DNA of 64,000 nt, taken from assembly GCA_963920665.1 (NCBI GenBank), contig OY987267.1, forward strand, positions 25,544,001-25,608,000. The letters run 5' to 3'. Below, piece after piece: positions 1 to 10,260 of this stretch. This DNA comes from Straminergon stramineum. Lineage: Eukaryota > Streptophyta > Bryopsida > Hypnales > Calliergonaceae. Under the pieces are notes generated by a model. It was not told the origin of the DNA. It did not search any database and saw only the letters and a program-made list of their open reading frames with translations. The first letter of the stretch is position 1. The number at the start of each line of letters is the position of its first letter. The translations under genes and the position numbers were made by a program.

Positions 1-345
1 GAGGGGACTGCCAACTTTGGTGACTGATTGCGGAAGATTGGAAGAGCGGAATGGGCTAAATTTTTGGGAGGATGGAGAAGGGAAAGTCATCTTTCCAACA
101 AGATAAGTCTCGACCGATTCTGAGGAAGGACGAGGACGGAGCAGCCGATTTAGTACGAGGAGGTCAAGCTGCCTCCGCCACAGAAGATTGACGACTTTGG
201 CAAGAGACTGTGGGAGTTCGGCGAAGCGGATCAATGTGAATTTTGGTGAGGAGAAATATGGGGAAGTCAGCTTTCCAACGAGACAAGTCTCACCCAATTT
301 GGAGTAGGAACGAATCCGGGGCGATCATTTTAGTGGGACAAGGTC
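1..345. repeat. Imperfect tandem duplication, period about 180 bp
   Basis: Two diverged units follow one another. The stretch near 5-165 (CAACTTTGG, then GGAAGAGCGGA, GTCATCTTTCCAACA, AAGTCTCGACC) is echoed near 187-345 (CGACTTTGG, GGCGAAGCGGA, GTCAGCTTTCCAACG, AAGTCTCACCC). The segment is GC-richer than what follows and is cut by the window edge. It could be the end of a retroelement or of a transcript; I see no open frame that settles this. Confidence 0.5.
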
Positions 346-1419
346 TGTTGTCCATTTAGCAGTAGTTTATTTTGGGTATTTCATCTTTTTTTTCTTGTGA
401 TTTAGCGGAATCCAAATGTAATGTTGATTACAACATGATCTTTTCTTATCAATCTTGAAGCAATAGTTCAATGGCTTTGCATGCAATGTTCTTGTGGGGT
501 GTGAATGTATAGAGGGTATATGAGGATTTTTAGGGTTTTAGGGCAAGCGCAAAAGCGTTGCCCAAATTGGGGGTAAAATTAGGGTTAGGATATGGATTAG
601 GAAATTGAAAGAAAAAAATAATTGGCCGAAAAGGAATGTGTGAATATGTTAGGGATGGGATCTATGGAATTAGGGAAGTGTTAGGCATCAATTTAGGAAG
701 TTAGTTAGGAATTGGGGTGGTTGTGGTGTGCTAGAACTTAATTTCAGGACACCAAATTGACCCATTTGGTGCCCCAAGGGCTAATTTTAGGCAAAATTAG
801 GCGTAATAGGTTGCCTTAACCTCCCAAAGGAAGTACTAGGGTCATTGGAGGATTTTAGGGTGCATATTAGGATGGTGTATGAGTGCTACCCTCATTTCAC
901 TTAGAGTAGTTTAATGTTAAAAAATTGATAAAAAAGCATTTAGGAGTCCATTGCTTGGAAGGCAATTTAGATAGGTGTCCATACACTCCCCGCCAGCCAA
1001 CTCTGGGGGTTTTCTTTGCCTTGCAATGAAAAAGCCTCATAGTACCCTAGTCTTAACAGGGCTCACAACACTTTGACCCCTTTTTGGAATTTTGACCTCT
1101 GAGAATGAAGCTCTGATTTCTAACTTTTTATTTTATGGTTGTTTTAAGCTCTGACCTCTGAGTTTGAAGTACTAGCCTCGGGAGGGGGGGGCAGTGAGTG
1201 GTTGGAGTAGCAACATACGTGTAAACAAATGATAGGATATTTTAAAAACACAAGGGCAAAAAATTATAAATGGGTTTAGATTGGACGTCTTTAATGTATT
1301 ATAGGGTATGGAATAATAGGTCCCAATAGAAAATTACATAATAATAGTATGTGAAAAAAAAATTTTAATTCATACCCCCCTACAAAATAGTGGTTGTTTG
1401 CACCTATATTCTTATTATT
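346..1419. other. AT-rich spacer, no gene seen
   Basis: No coding frame or splice structure is evident. It holds a poly-G run at 1184-1191 and two telomere-like TTTAGGG words near 530-543, too few to be an array. Confidence 0.5.
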
Positions 1420-2352
1420 TTAACCCCTAAAGGACCGGCCTTGTGTTTTTGGCAACATAACTTTTTTGGGCAGGTACATGTGAGCGGAGATTTGACTCAT
1501 TTAGGCTGAAATTTTTTGACAAGGTGTGGATGAGGAATATCTTTGATGCATGCTAAATTTCATTTCATTTGAGTATACAAGTAAAAATTTATGATGCAAA
1601 ATGTTGTTTGTTTCTCAACTCGAGCAGCTCGGGCAGATCTGAAAAAATCACTTTTTTCAAAAATAAAAATTTGAAATTGGTTTTCTATATTTACATATAT
1701 GGGGAAAGCTTTGAATCAATCCATTTTGATCAATGTGATGAAAGTTATGAGGAATTTCAGTTTGCGGGCAGTTAAGGAATTTGTACTCTAAAATAAACTT
1801 TGAAGTCCTTTATTTAATTCAATTTTTCATATTTTTTGAAAAAAATAAAATCATAGGATGTAGATTGTTTATTACAACATTACAACCATTGGGATTGGCA
1901 TTTTTCAATTCCATAATTAAATTTTTGACAATTTAGTATTTTGAATTATTCTCTACTTCATTCTACATTCTATTTTTTTCCTATATGTTGTACAGTTCCA
2001 AATGATTCAAAAATTTTCAAGAACATAGACAATTTGACTTGAAAAATGAATCCACATATGCACCACCATTTTGGACATATTTTAATAAAAATGTGACCTT
2101 CTAAAGTGCTGCTGCCCGATTTTTTGCAGGGCAAAAAAACTGATTTTTGTCACTTCAAATATTAATATCTTCCAATCCACATGGTGGAAATTTTTGAAAT
2201 TTTTTCCACATCCTTTCAAAACAACTTAATACAAGATCCTATGGTTACATGTGTTCAAAAATATTTTTTTTCTTAAATTTGGTACTTGTGCTAAAAATGG
2301 CAGTTTTGGAACGTTTTTGGTGAAAACATAGTCAAGGAACTTTAGGGGTTAA
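1420..2352. mobile_element. TTAA-flanked MITE-like element, copy A
   Basis: TTAA at 1420-1423 and 2349-2352 flank a 925-bp element. It starts CCCCTAAAGGACCGGCC and ends GGAACTTTAGGGG, so the outer bases form a short terminal inverted repeat. The interior is AT-rich apart from GCTGCCCG/CGGGCAGC words (near 1619-1640 and 2110-2140), and it has no long ORF. TTAA target duplication plus CCC/GGG ends is the known hallmark of piggyBac-superfamily elements; assignment to that superfamily is inference, since no transposase is present. Confidence 0.7.
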
Positions 2353-3110
2353 CACACTGCCCCCCTCCCCCCCCGGTACGAGCCTTTATGTCCATTTCTG
2401 GCCATGAAGTTTTACTAATTTAAAAAAAAATTCTCATTTTGGGTGATTGCTAGAAAACTTGCTAATTTTGTTGTGTATTCATAGTACTCAATCTATGCTT
2501 ATTTTTTTTGGAGTACTTTAACCCCTAAAGTTCCGTGACTATGTTTTCACTGAAAATGCTACAAAATTGCCATTTCTAATACAATCAACAAATTTTTGAA
2601 AAAAAACTTTTTTTGGCACATAAAAGTGATGAAACCATAGGATCTTGTCATATACTGACTTGAGAACATGTGGTAAAAATTTCAGAAATTTCCACCTAGT
2701 GGATTTCAAGATATAAGCATCCAAATTCACTGAAATCATTTTTTTGGCCCTGCGAAAAATTGGGCAGTTGCACTTCACAAGCTCGCATTTCTATGAAAAA
2801 ATGTCCAAAATGGTGGTGCTTCTTTGTATTCTCTTTCCTAGAAAAGTTGGCCACATGCTTGAAAAAATTTCAGATAATTTGAAATTGTACAACATATAGG
2901 AAAAAAATAGTAAGTAGACAGTAGTAGAGAATGATTCAAAATACTCAATTGTTTAGAATTTATTTATGGAATTGAAAAATTCCAATCCCAATGGTTGCAA
3001 TTTTATAATAAAAAATTTGTATCCTATGATTTTATTTTTTTCCAAAAATATTAAAAATTGAATAAGATAAAGGACTTTAAAGTTTATTTCAGAGTAGAGA
3101 ATCTATAACT
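1768..3110. repeat. Large imperfect inverted repeat, arms about 0.59 kb
   Basis: The right two thirds of copy A (1768-2352) recurs as its reverse complement at 2518-3110, with a spacer of about 165 bp. Matching landmarks include the CATAGGATGTAGA / TCCTATG pair, the ATATGTTGTACA / TGTACAACATAT pair and the GGATCTTG / CAAGATCC pair. Arms have diverged by substitutions and small indels. A transcript across it would fold into a long double-stranded RNA. Confidence 0.7.
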
Positions 3111-3135
3111 ACCTACAAACAAAAAATCCTCATAT
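2518..3135. mobile_element. TTAA element copy B, inverted and truncated
   Basis: It begins TTAA (2518-2521) CCCCTAAAGTTCCGTGAC and is the reverse complement of the right part of copy A. Similarity to copy A ends near 3125-3135, where a different sequence starts (GAATTAGGCATTTTTGCACT), so the expected second end is missing. Confidence 0.6.
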
Positions 3136-3569
3136 TATGAGGAATTAGGCATTTTTGCACTTAGAAGGTGCGATATTGCACTTGGCTCGTATGCCATGTA
3201 CAAAAACATTTTTAAATATGGGAGGGGGGGGGGGATTTTTAAAAACATCATTTATTATTTGTTGGAAAAATTGTTCAATGAATATTCGTCATATTGCTCC
3301 AAACCTTTTTAATTACTTAATGAAAACCTTGTACACTTTTCACTCCACACTACTCATAATGCATATTATTGTGCACTTCACATTGAAGTACGTCTACATG
3401 CCTACAACTAAAAAGTCAATATAGACATTGCATAAAATAAAACTTCTCTTCTCTAGTACATTTTCAAATCATTCTGCGGATGTTCTTCATCTAGATCTTC
3501 CATCTGCATCGCCATGTACTCCACAAGATGTAGTTTAGCCTCTCTAGGAATGATCATTGTTCCCTCCGT
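3136..3569. other. Spacer with poly-G run and a motif shared with 13.6 kb
   Basis: It contains an 11-base G run (3224-3234) and the GCATTTTTGCACTT motif that also borders copy D (13650-13690, opposite strand). No coding evidence. Confidence 0.4.
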
Positions 3570-4010
3570 TTATATTCCATGCACTATAATGTTTGACCCT
3601 ATGATGTGACCAATTCTACGTCGATGAGGGACATCCATCCATGAATATATAGCGGCTTCCTTCTCAATCCAAGCGAACCTCTCCCCAGATGGTTTCCATG
3701 TAGATTCCATGCAATTCAAGTACCTCACTCTGTTACTACCTGTTTCTTCCTCTACTCTAGATCTCATAGTAGGCCAATACCAGAGGACTTTCATCTTTGA
3801 GGCCCACCTTCCTTGACCAAATTCCAATACCTTTCCTATGTAAAAATGTACTCCTCCTCTATCTTCCCTTAGCTCAACAATAAGAGCTAGAAATTGGCCT
3901 ATAATAATGTCATTCTCTGGATTGAACGGGGGAAAGGGATCTTCATTTGCATCTTGTATTACTTCTGATGTTGCATCATGATTTTTGATTCTATTGCTTC
4001 CTCCAATCAC
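3570..4010 (-). pseudogene. ORF relic, possibly transposon-derived or BAH-like
   Basis: An open frame of 146 codons, unusually long and protein-like for this AT-rich spacer. Residues about 24-34 are acidic and proline-rich (EDPFPPFNPEND). Then follow GQFLALIVELREDRG, a core HFYIGKVLEFGQGRW and MKVLWYWPTM, and a Trp/Glu-rich end (WKPSGERFAWIEKEAAIYSW). The 'GKVL...MKVLWYWP' pattern resembles the beta-barrel of BAH or chromo-like reader domains, which also occur in plant transposon proteins; this is inference. The frame opens with GTG rather than ATG, and the stretch just upstream (DWRK-like) lies in another frame, which suggests a decayed fragment. I do not recognise the family with confidence. 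Confidence 0.4.
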
Positions 4011-6990
4011 TCTTCAGTGGACTACCGAATACTTCCATTGCAATTTTCTCCAGTCAATCATGCACAACTGTTGTTCAGAAGATAATACACTTTAAGGCCA
4101 TATTCGTTATATTGAGACCTTTTGCAATTTCATTTTTATCCTCGACTCGAAGATAAACTACTTAATCTCTTTACTAGTACTTTTTTATAAATAGGTAATA
4201 ACAACAACTTTTAGAATTTCATCATAAGATCACTATTTGAGCATTACTTATTTTTGGTTTTAATTATTATTCTTTCAAATGAATTTTCTAATAACCAACA
4301 TTCTGTCTTAAAATCTGTGAAAAGTCTCAATATAACAAATATGACCTTCTTTGTAGTTGCTTCCCATTCATTATCTTTTGTCTTTGAATATATTTCCATA
4401 TACATACAAATATGTCAAAAAATTTCTCCCATGGCTTGCACAAAACTTTGAAGACCACAAACACCGCTTTAACAAAATGAAGCTTATAAAAATATATGTA
4501 ATAGACAACTAATGATGATTTCCTAAAATTCTCTTCCATCTTTTTAAATACAATGTTATGATGTAGGATTGAGAGAAACTGAATGTAACCTCCTAGTTGC
4601 ACTTACAACTTCCATTGTTAAGAGTCTTAATACTTCTTACTATCTTCATAGTGCTCTTACTTTTCCTCAATAACATAAAAATTCTTTGTTTTATAACATC
4701 CACTAATTAGTAAACATTCACATGGTTAGTCATTCTCATATACCACACTCATTGTCTTCAAGTATTCATAAGTCAAACTGAGACCATGGAAGCTATTGGA
4801 TTTCTTCTACTCAACCAAATTCTCAAAAAAATTGTTGAAGTAACCATTACATTGAATCTTCGCAAATGTGCATGACGTGAACTACAAATTCTAGTACTTC
4901 AAATTGAACATTCACTATGAAAAATTTCCAACTTCAAAGGGTTAAAAGTTCTCTAAGGTACTTTGTAAAGATACCAAACAACATTTCTCTTTGCTTTAAC
5001 AACCCAAACACCTTGCAATGTATGTAGTCCAATTTCTTACATGTTTTCTACAAGTTTTCATTCTAATCTACTAAAATGAGCTATAGTTGAAATAGAAAAT
5101 CTATACTTTTTTAAATTGACTATTTTCAAGCACTTCAAAATAAAGTTAAACACAAACTCCACAAGCTATATCTTTTTTGGTCAATACATGAATTCTAAGA
5201 TGATAGACTATCTAAACATTGAAGGGTAGGAATAGGGTTGATCACTTGTAGGGCCTCTCATGTCTTTTAGGAGTTTAGATCTTCTACTATACAACTAACT
5301 ATGGTTTCATAGCGATCACATCATACATTTTTAAAATTAAGTAATATGATGTAAGAGATGAAGTCATTGTTTTCCAGTTACAATACATTTCAAATAAAAC
5401 AATTTCAAACTTATTCTACGGAGATTCAAAACATATGAAAGTACTTCATTCCTGCCAACTACATTTTCCAGAACTGGAAAAACTCTCTGAATTTTTTAAA
5501 ACATATTAATTGAAAATGACCTCAAATGTAAGCATATAAAGTTTGAACATTAAATTCTACCTATTTCTTCCATTTAATTGATGTGAATATCGAGTACAAC
5601 ACATTAATCTAATAATCAATTATTAATTGACTTTTTTTTAAATTGTTGAAATTATTATTTTTTATGGACCTTAACTAATAGCATACTAAGAATTAGAAAA
5701 AGACATTTCTACAATTATTATTTTTCACTCTTTGGGGTGGAAAGTGCAATTGAACATGAATATAATTGTTATGGTATTTTTCATTGATTTTTGAATTTTC
5801 ATAATATTCAAGTATTTTTTAATTATTCCTCTTCTCATGATAAAATTATTTTCCCAACAACATTGGTGAATTTCAATTCTATACTAATGATTTAATAATA
5901 AATAAAAGGTGCATTTCATACATGTAGAGTTGCATTTACATGACAACAAATTTTAAAATTTTAGTGTTAAAAAAAATAGTTAGGTGACATCATACCAAAT
6001 TAGGATATAATATGTTTTGCACTGAATAATTTATTACACATGCATCAATAGATTATCATACTACTTTAAATAAGCCCTCTAAATGTCAAGAATCTCCTCT
6101 AGGAGTGTTGATTTTGTAAATACAGTCATAAAGTAATTTGTGTTAGAATACTTTGAATTAGATATACAAACATAAGTTGTACAATTTATATTTCATATTC
6201 AATTGTATGGTGTTATTGACCAATGCTTCCACCTACACTTTGCTATACATTCTATAAGGAAAAATTTATAATTCCTTCTAAATTCATTTGTACATACAAT
6301 ATTCTCATTCTTTAAATTCCATTTGCAAGAATGCGATGAACATCAAGTTTTCTTCATATAGAAATGTTCAGGAATCTTGGTATTGTTTAGCTCTATGATC
6401 TCATTTTGGGGAATTTGGTATTGAACAAAATCTCAATAAGAATAAAGAGACTTTCATTTCAGTATCTTACCCCCTAAAACCCTTGATTCATCTCCAAAAT
6501 TGACGATTTCTGAAAAATCATTATAAAACACTATTTGGAAGCATATTTTAAAATAAATATGCAAATAAAACATAGTAATTGAGGGTTCTAAATTCCATCT
6601 ATACAATTAGATTCACCAATGTTATCACCAATCTTTCTTTTTTTTAATTTTAAAGACAAATTTTAAAATTCCTTCAATATTCGATTACAAGCATAATATT
6701 ATCATTTTCTAAGTAAAATTTTTTGGAATGGATATGAAATCACTTACAACTTCATATGGTGTTTTTTCAATTTTTTTAATTCTAAAAGGCTATGACCTCA
6801 TTTTGGCAAATCCAATTTGATTTAAAGTCAATGCTATTTTAACATCGTCTACTACTTTGACATACTTGCATATTGGTAATATCATAATAGTATGTACTCT
6901 AGTAATACCGAATCCAAACCTTACATAGAACAACAATTTCATGAGGTATCTAAACAAATTAATCCTATAATTTCGGAGGATGGAACTTGA
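4011..6990. other. AT-rich spacer, nothing recognised
   Basis: About 3 kb of low-GC sequence with only short, low-complexity frames. A GGGTTAA word at 4939-4945 could be a decayed TTAA-element end but has no visible partner. Confidence 0.5.
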
Positions 6991-7637
6991 GAGTTCGAAT
7001 TTGCTCTTCGTCCACTAAGTGGTCGTAGAAGCGCTTAGGGCTTCAAGAGGGCCGTATAATGGAATTTTTTCCTTAACGTGACCTTTTGCGCAGGTCACAA
7101 ATATTCATCCTACCATTTGATAACGGAGAAGGGAACAGGAAAAATCGAAGACGGCATCCGAATGAACCCTAAATCCGCAGCGGATAGATGTAGTCTTCTC
7201 TTCTTCTGCGATCCCCATCTTCTCTTGTACACAACTTGTTTCCAGTTACTTATGTACTCTCGCGATTAACTTCGTGAACGTTGCCTCCTAAATGCAGAAG
7301 GGTTTGCGGACTAATCTATCTGGAGCAGGCAGGTGATTGCGGTATTCTTTGCTTCTCCTACAAATTTCATAATTTCTAATCATTCAATTCATTTTGTTGG
7401 GCGCCCACCACCTACGCGTTTGAGAGTCCTTGGATATCTAATTGCTTTTTCTTTTATGAGCAGGAAGTGCCTGGATTAGAGGGCAAAAGCATTGTTCCGC
7501 AAACACAAGTGCTCGTTGCTGCGCTGCAAAGAAGACAGATAAATCTAAACAAATCCACTCTCTTTTTCCTTGAATGGTTGACGTTGAGTTCGCAGTTCTT
7601 CAGCGATTTGGTTTTAAGTGACTTGGCAGAGGGCTGA

Positions 7638-7705
7638 AGAAGGAGCTCCAATGAATAGTGACCCTCCGTGCACGCCTAGGGTCACTGTTCATCGGGGCTC
7701 CTTCT
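7638..7705. repeat. Hairpin 1: 27-bp arms, 14-base loop
   Basis: Arms 7638-7664 and 7679-7705 are reverse complements at 24 of 27 positions. The left arm begins AGAAGGAGCTCC and ends AGTGACCC. The loop is TCCGTGCACGCCTA. The inner half shares its sequence with the second hairpin about 90 bp downstream. Confidence 0.75.
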
Positions 7706-7742
7706 CTTTTCACAGCATGCGGTGCATTCTGAAAAATTTACG

Positions 7743-7782
7743 TGAACAGTGACTCTCCACGCACGCGGAGGGTCACTGTTCA
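7743..7782. repeat. Hairpin 2: 16-bp arms, related to hairpin 1
   Basis: TGAACAGTGACTCTCC (7743-7758) pairs with GGAGGGTCACTGTTCA (7767-7782) at 15 of 16 positions around an 8-base loop. The following CATCGGGG..TCC tail also repeats that of hairpin 1, so the two are a diverged direct duplication. Confidence 0.75.
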
Positions 7783-8043
7783 TCGGGGATCCACAAAGTA
7801 CTGTTTACTTAGGAGTTTGGCTGACCCCGTCTGCTGCAATCGCGCACGTAGGGGGGCGCTGTGGATTCCTCATTTCGGAGGAGCTGTTGACAGCACTGCG
7901 CAATTCGAAGACTAGCATCGGCACTTTAAAAAAAAGGCAATGAGTTTGCTTTCTTACCTTGCTCTAGATGGTGACGTCTGTCTTTATCCGTGAAATTGCC
8001 ACGCTGGTTGTCGTGTCGTCTCTCCGCGCTCTCCATTCGCAGC

Positions 8044-8319
8044 ATGCGGGCCACCCACTCCCCTGACGCTTCCCTCATGATCCCCTCACGTCATGCATTG
8101 CACGCCAGACTCCACACTGACTTTCCTATGTCCCTTGAGATCTTGGACGTAGTTCCTTCAGTCCTTGCAAGCCTGCTGCTTGGTCCCTTTCCTCTATGGT
8201 GTACTTTTGTCCTAGAAGATGACAACATGTTAGTATTGTGCCAGGAGGGGTACCTCTGCAATTTTGAAGGACGTCGGAGAAGAACTGTTGCTCTTACCCT
8301 AAGCTTCCACGACGATTGA
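8044..8319 (+). CDS. Small ORF in the gene-like island, unknown
   Basis: The first ATG of an open frame that enters from 7990 gives about 91 residues, starting MRATHSPDAS and ending with a basic GRRRRTVALTL stretch. No domain, signal peptide or membrane segment is clear apart from a hydrophobic VLASLLLGPFPLW patch. It lies in the GC-rich island, where chance ORFs are longer than in the spacers, so it may not be translated. Confidence 0.15.
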   Translation: MRATHSPDASLMIPSRHALHARLHTDFPMSLEILDVVPSVLASLLLGPFPLWCTFVLEDDNMLVLCQEGYLCNFEGRRRRTVALTLSFHDD

Positions 8320-9072
8320 TTTTGGTTGTGAACGTGTCCTAACTATCGTGGTTAGTTTTTAACTCTGCCGCACTTGAACTCGTCGGATTTCCATGTTCAC
8401 CTGCATTTCGTTTTTTGTGGTGGGAACTTGTGATGCTCAGGACAGCGAAAAAAATAGCAAACTTCGATCTTCTTGTACTTGGTCTCCTTGTGTGCTAATG
8501 GTTTTCAGTCTGAGGTGTTGTTGTGTTTAATGTGATTTTGGAAGACGTAATTTGCGAAGCTGGCTATTGCTATTCCTTGAGACCGTTTTGTCTCTGACTG
8601 TAGAATTGCCGCAGACAATTAGGGAGGTAATGAAGAACTTAGAAGACAGTTTATTGTAGTAAGTAGCAGTACCTTCGTCTTTGGCCTTGTGTCTCCGCTC
8701 TTGACAAAGCAGAATGCATGAATCCTGAGACCTCCTGTGGAATTGAAATGACAGCTTGTAAAAGACACTTGATGAAAATAACGTGATTGACAAATCAACT
8801 AAGAATTGGCTACAAAAGAAACTTACTCTGGCTACTAGCTGCCACCGAGCTACTGTTGGGCTCTTAATTTCTTGTATGCTTTCTCCTCATGGAACTAGTT
8901 GCACCTGTTGTTCATGGACGCTCTCGTACTTTGCTGGTGTGCTTCGTTTCCTGTATCAAAGGGAATAAAATTTTTGCTTCCTGCAAAACCTTGTTGGAAC
9001 AAATGGAAACATCAGAGTTCATTCCATGTGGAACCAGTTGAGACTAATTTTGAACAAAAAATTAAACACCAT

Positions 9073-9216
9073 AGACTTTTGTTGTGCAACAGAGAGTACC
9101 GTCAGTTTGAGAGGCAGATTCCGGTCCGTAGAAGCACACAAAATTATACAGCGTAGACTTCCACTGTGCGACAGAGAGTACCGTCAGTTTCCCAGGCAGA
9201 TTCCGGTCCGTTGAAG
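9073..9216. repeat. Two-copy tandem repeat, period 82 bp
   Basis: Units at 9073-9135 and 9155-9216 share GTGC-ACAGAGAGTACCGTCAGT and GGCAGATTCCGGTCCGT with few changes; a short unrelated linker separates them. Confidence 0.75.
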
Positions 9217-9437
9217 CTAATACTGAGCAGTAGTGATGCTTATTTTACTTTACTGAGGTTCAATATATCGAAAGTGACTTGAAGGGAGTGAAAAGCACTG
9301 TTGATTTAATATCAGGCTTAATTTGGAAATTTGACCCAGAAATTCAATTACGATCTACATGGAAATGACCTTCCTGAACCATAGGAAAGGACCCCTATAA
9401 ACGGTATGCACTGCCAGAAAGCTCACAGTCTTAGAAT

Positions 9438-10260
9438 TTAACCCTTAAAGGACGGACTGGTGACCGTAGAATCCTCCTTTTGGGAACCGTGTAACATCAT
9501 CTACTTTAAAAAAGTCAAAAATATTCATTGGAGGTCATATTATTGTAAAAGAAAAAGCCCTATCCTTTTGACACAAAATTTTGAGGATGAATAGTACTCC
9601 GTAGTAGTTCTATCCTACATAGAGAGATTCATTATTGTCCATTGGACATGAAACATTTCCTTTGACGTTTAACCCCTCAAGGACCAAGTGTCCATTCAGC
9701 GTATGCAAGAAATCTCGGGTAGGCTCCTATGAAGTCATTTGTAGTCGGATGTTCATGAAATTTGGACATGTAGTGTATTTGTGTATCCCCTTCCTGAAAA
9801 TCTAATTTTTTTTCCGATCGGATGCCTGGATCAAAAGTTACGGTGCCCTGAACTTTGCGGGCAGCTTGGGCAGCTTCGGGCAGCATGTGCAAAACTCTTC
9901 CTATGATTTTGAAATTTGGCGGGTGTGTAGCTTACATGATCCAAGTTGAAAATGTCAAAAAAAATAACGCTATTCAGTGTAAGAGTCTCATTCTAGAAGG
10001 AGTTAAAGTTTGCAAGCCAGGTCAGGCAAGGTTGGAAAAAAACTTTTTTACCTAACTTCAAACATTATAATCTTTCAATCTGTGCGGTCAAAGTTTCTAA
10101 ATTTTTTTCCACATATTCCCAAAGAAGTCTAGTTCAAATTTGTATAGTTGAATTTTGAAGAAAAAAAAAAATTCATTTTTTTCTTGCTGCCCTAAAAAGT
10201 GTCAGTTTTTGACAATTCCTACCTAAAATGTGCCTCGGTCCTTTAGGGGTTAAGGGTTAA
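9438..10260. mobile_element. Outer TTAA element C, split by inner element
   Basis: Left end TTAA (9438-9441) CCCTTAAAGGACGG. The matching right end reads ...GACGTTTAA, then resumes GGG-TTAA at 10254-10260 after the inner element. Removing 9673-10253 restores TTTAAGGG-TTAA, the reverse complement of the left end CCCTTAAA. Without the insert the element is about 0.23 kb. It carries no ORF. Confidence 0.6.
9669..10253. mobile_element. Inner TTAA element C', nested in element C
   Basis: TTAA at 9669-9672 and 10250-10253 flank 577 bp. It starts CCCCTCAAGGACC and ends GGTCCTTTAGGGG, a clear terminal inverted repeat. The GC-rich GGGCAGCTTGGGCAGC cluster (9858-9886) matches the motif in copies A and D. 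The element sits exactly in the TTAA that belongs to the right terminal repeat of the outer element. Confidence 0.75.

Larger units (their letters stand above)
6991..9235 (+). other. Gene-like GC island without recognised product
   Basis: Base composition rises to the level of the real genes in the window and falls back at both ends. Splice-like signals are present on the + strand (TTTTGCGCAG|GT near 7095; GCAG|GTGATT near 7330; TGAGCAG|GAAG near 7463). The small frame starting ATGCAGAAGGGTTTG (7291) stops soon after such a junction. The region contains two hairpins (7638-7782) and an 82-bp tandem repeat (9073-9216). It could be a non-coding RNA gene, the leader of a lost gene, or a decayed gene; no domain was recognised. 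Confidence 0.4.

Noticed and set aside
530..543. Telomere-like TTTAGGG words
   Set aside because: Only two units; far too short for an interstitial telomere array.
4936..4945. AAGGGTTAA, possible right end of a TTAA element
   Set aside because: No matching left end and no interior similarity nearby.
6984..7000. GTTCGAAT, a T-arm-like word of a tRNA
   Set aside because: No acceptor stem, anticodon arm or D arm could be folded around it.
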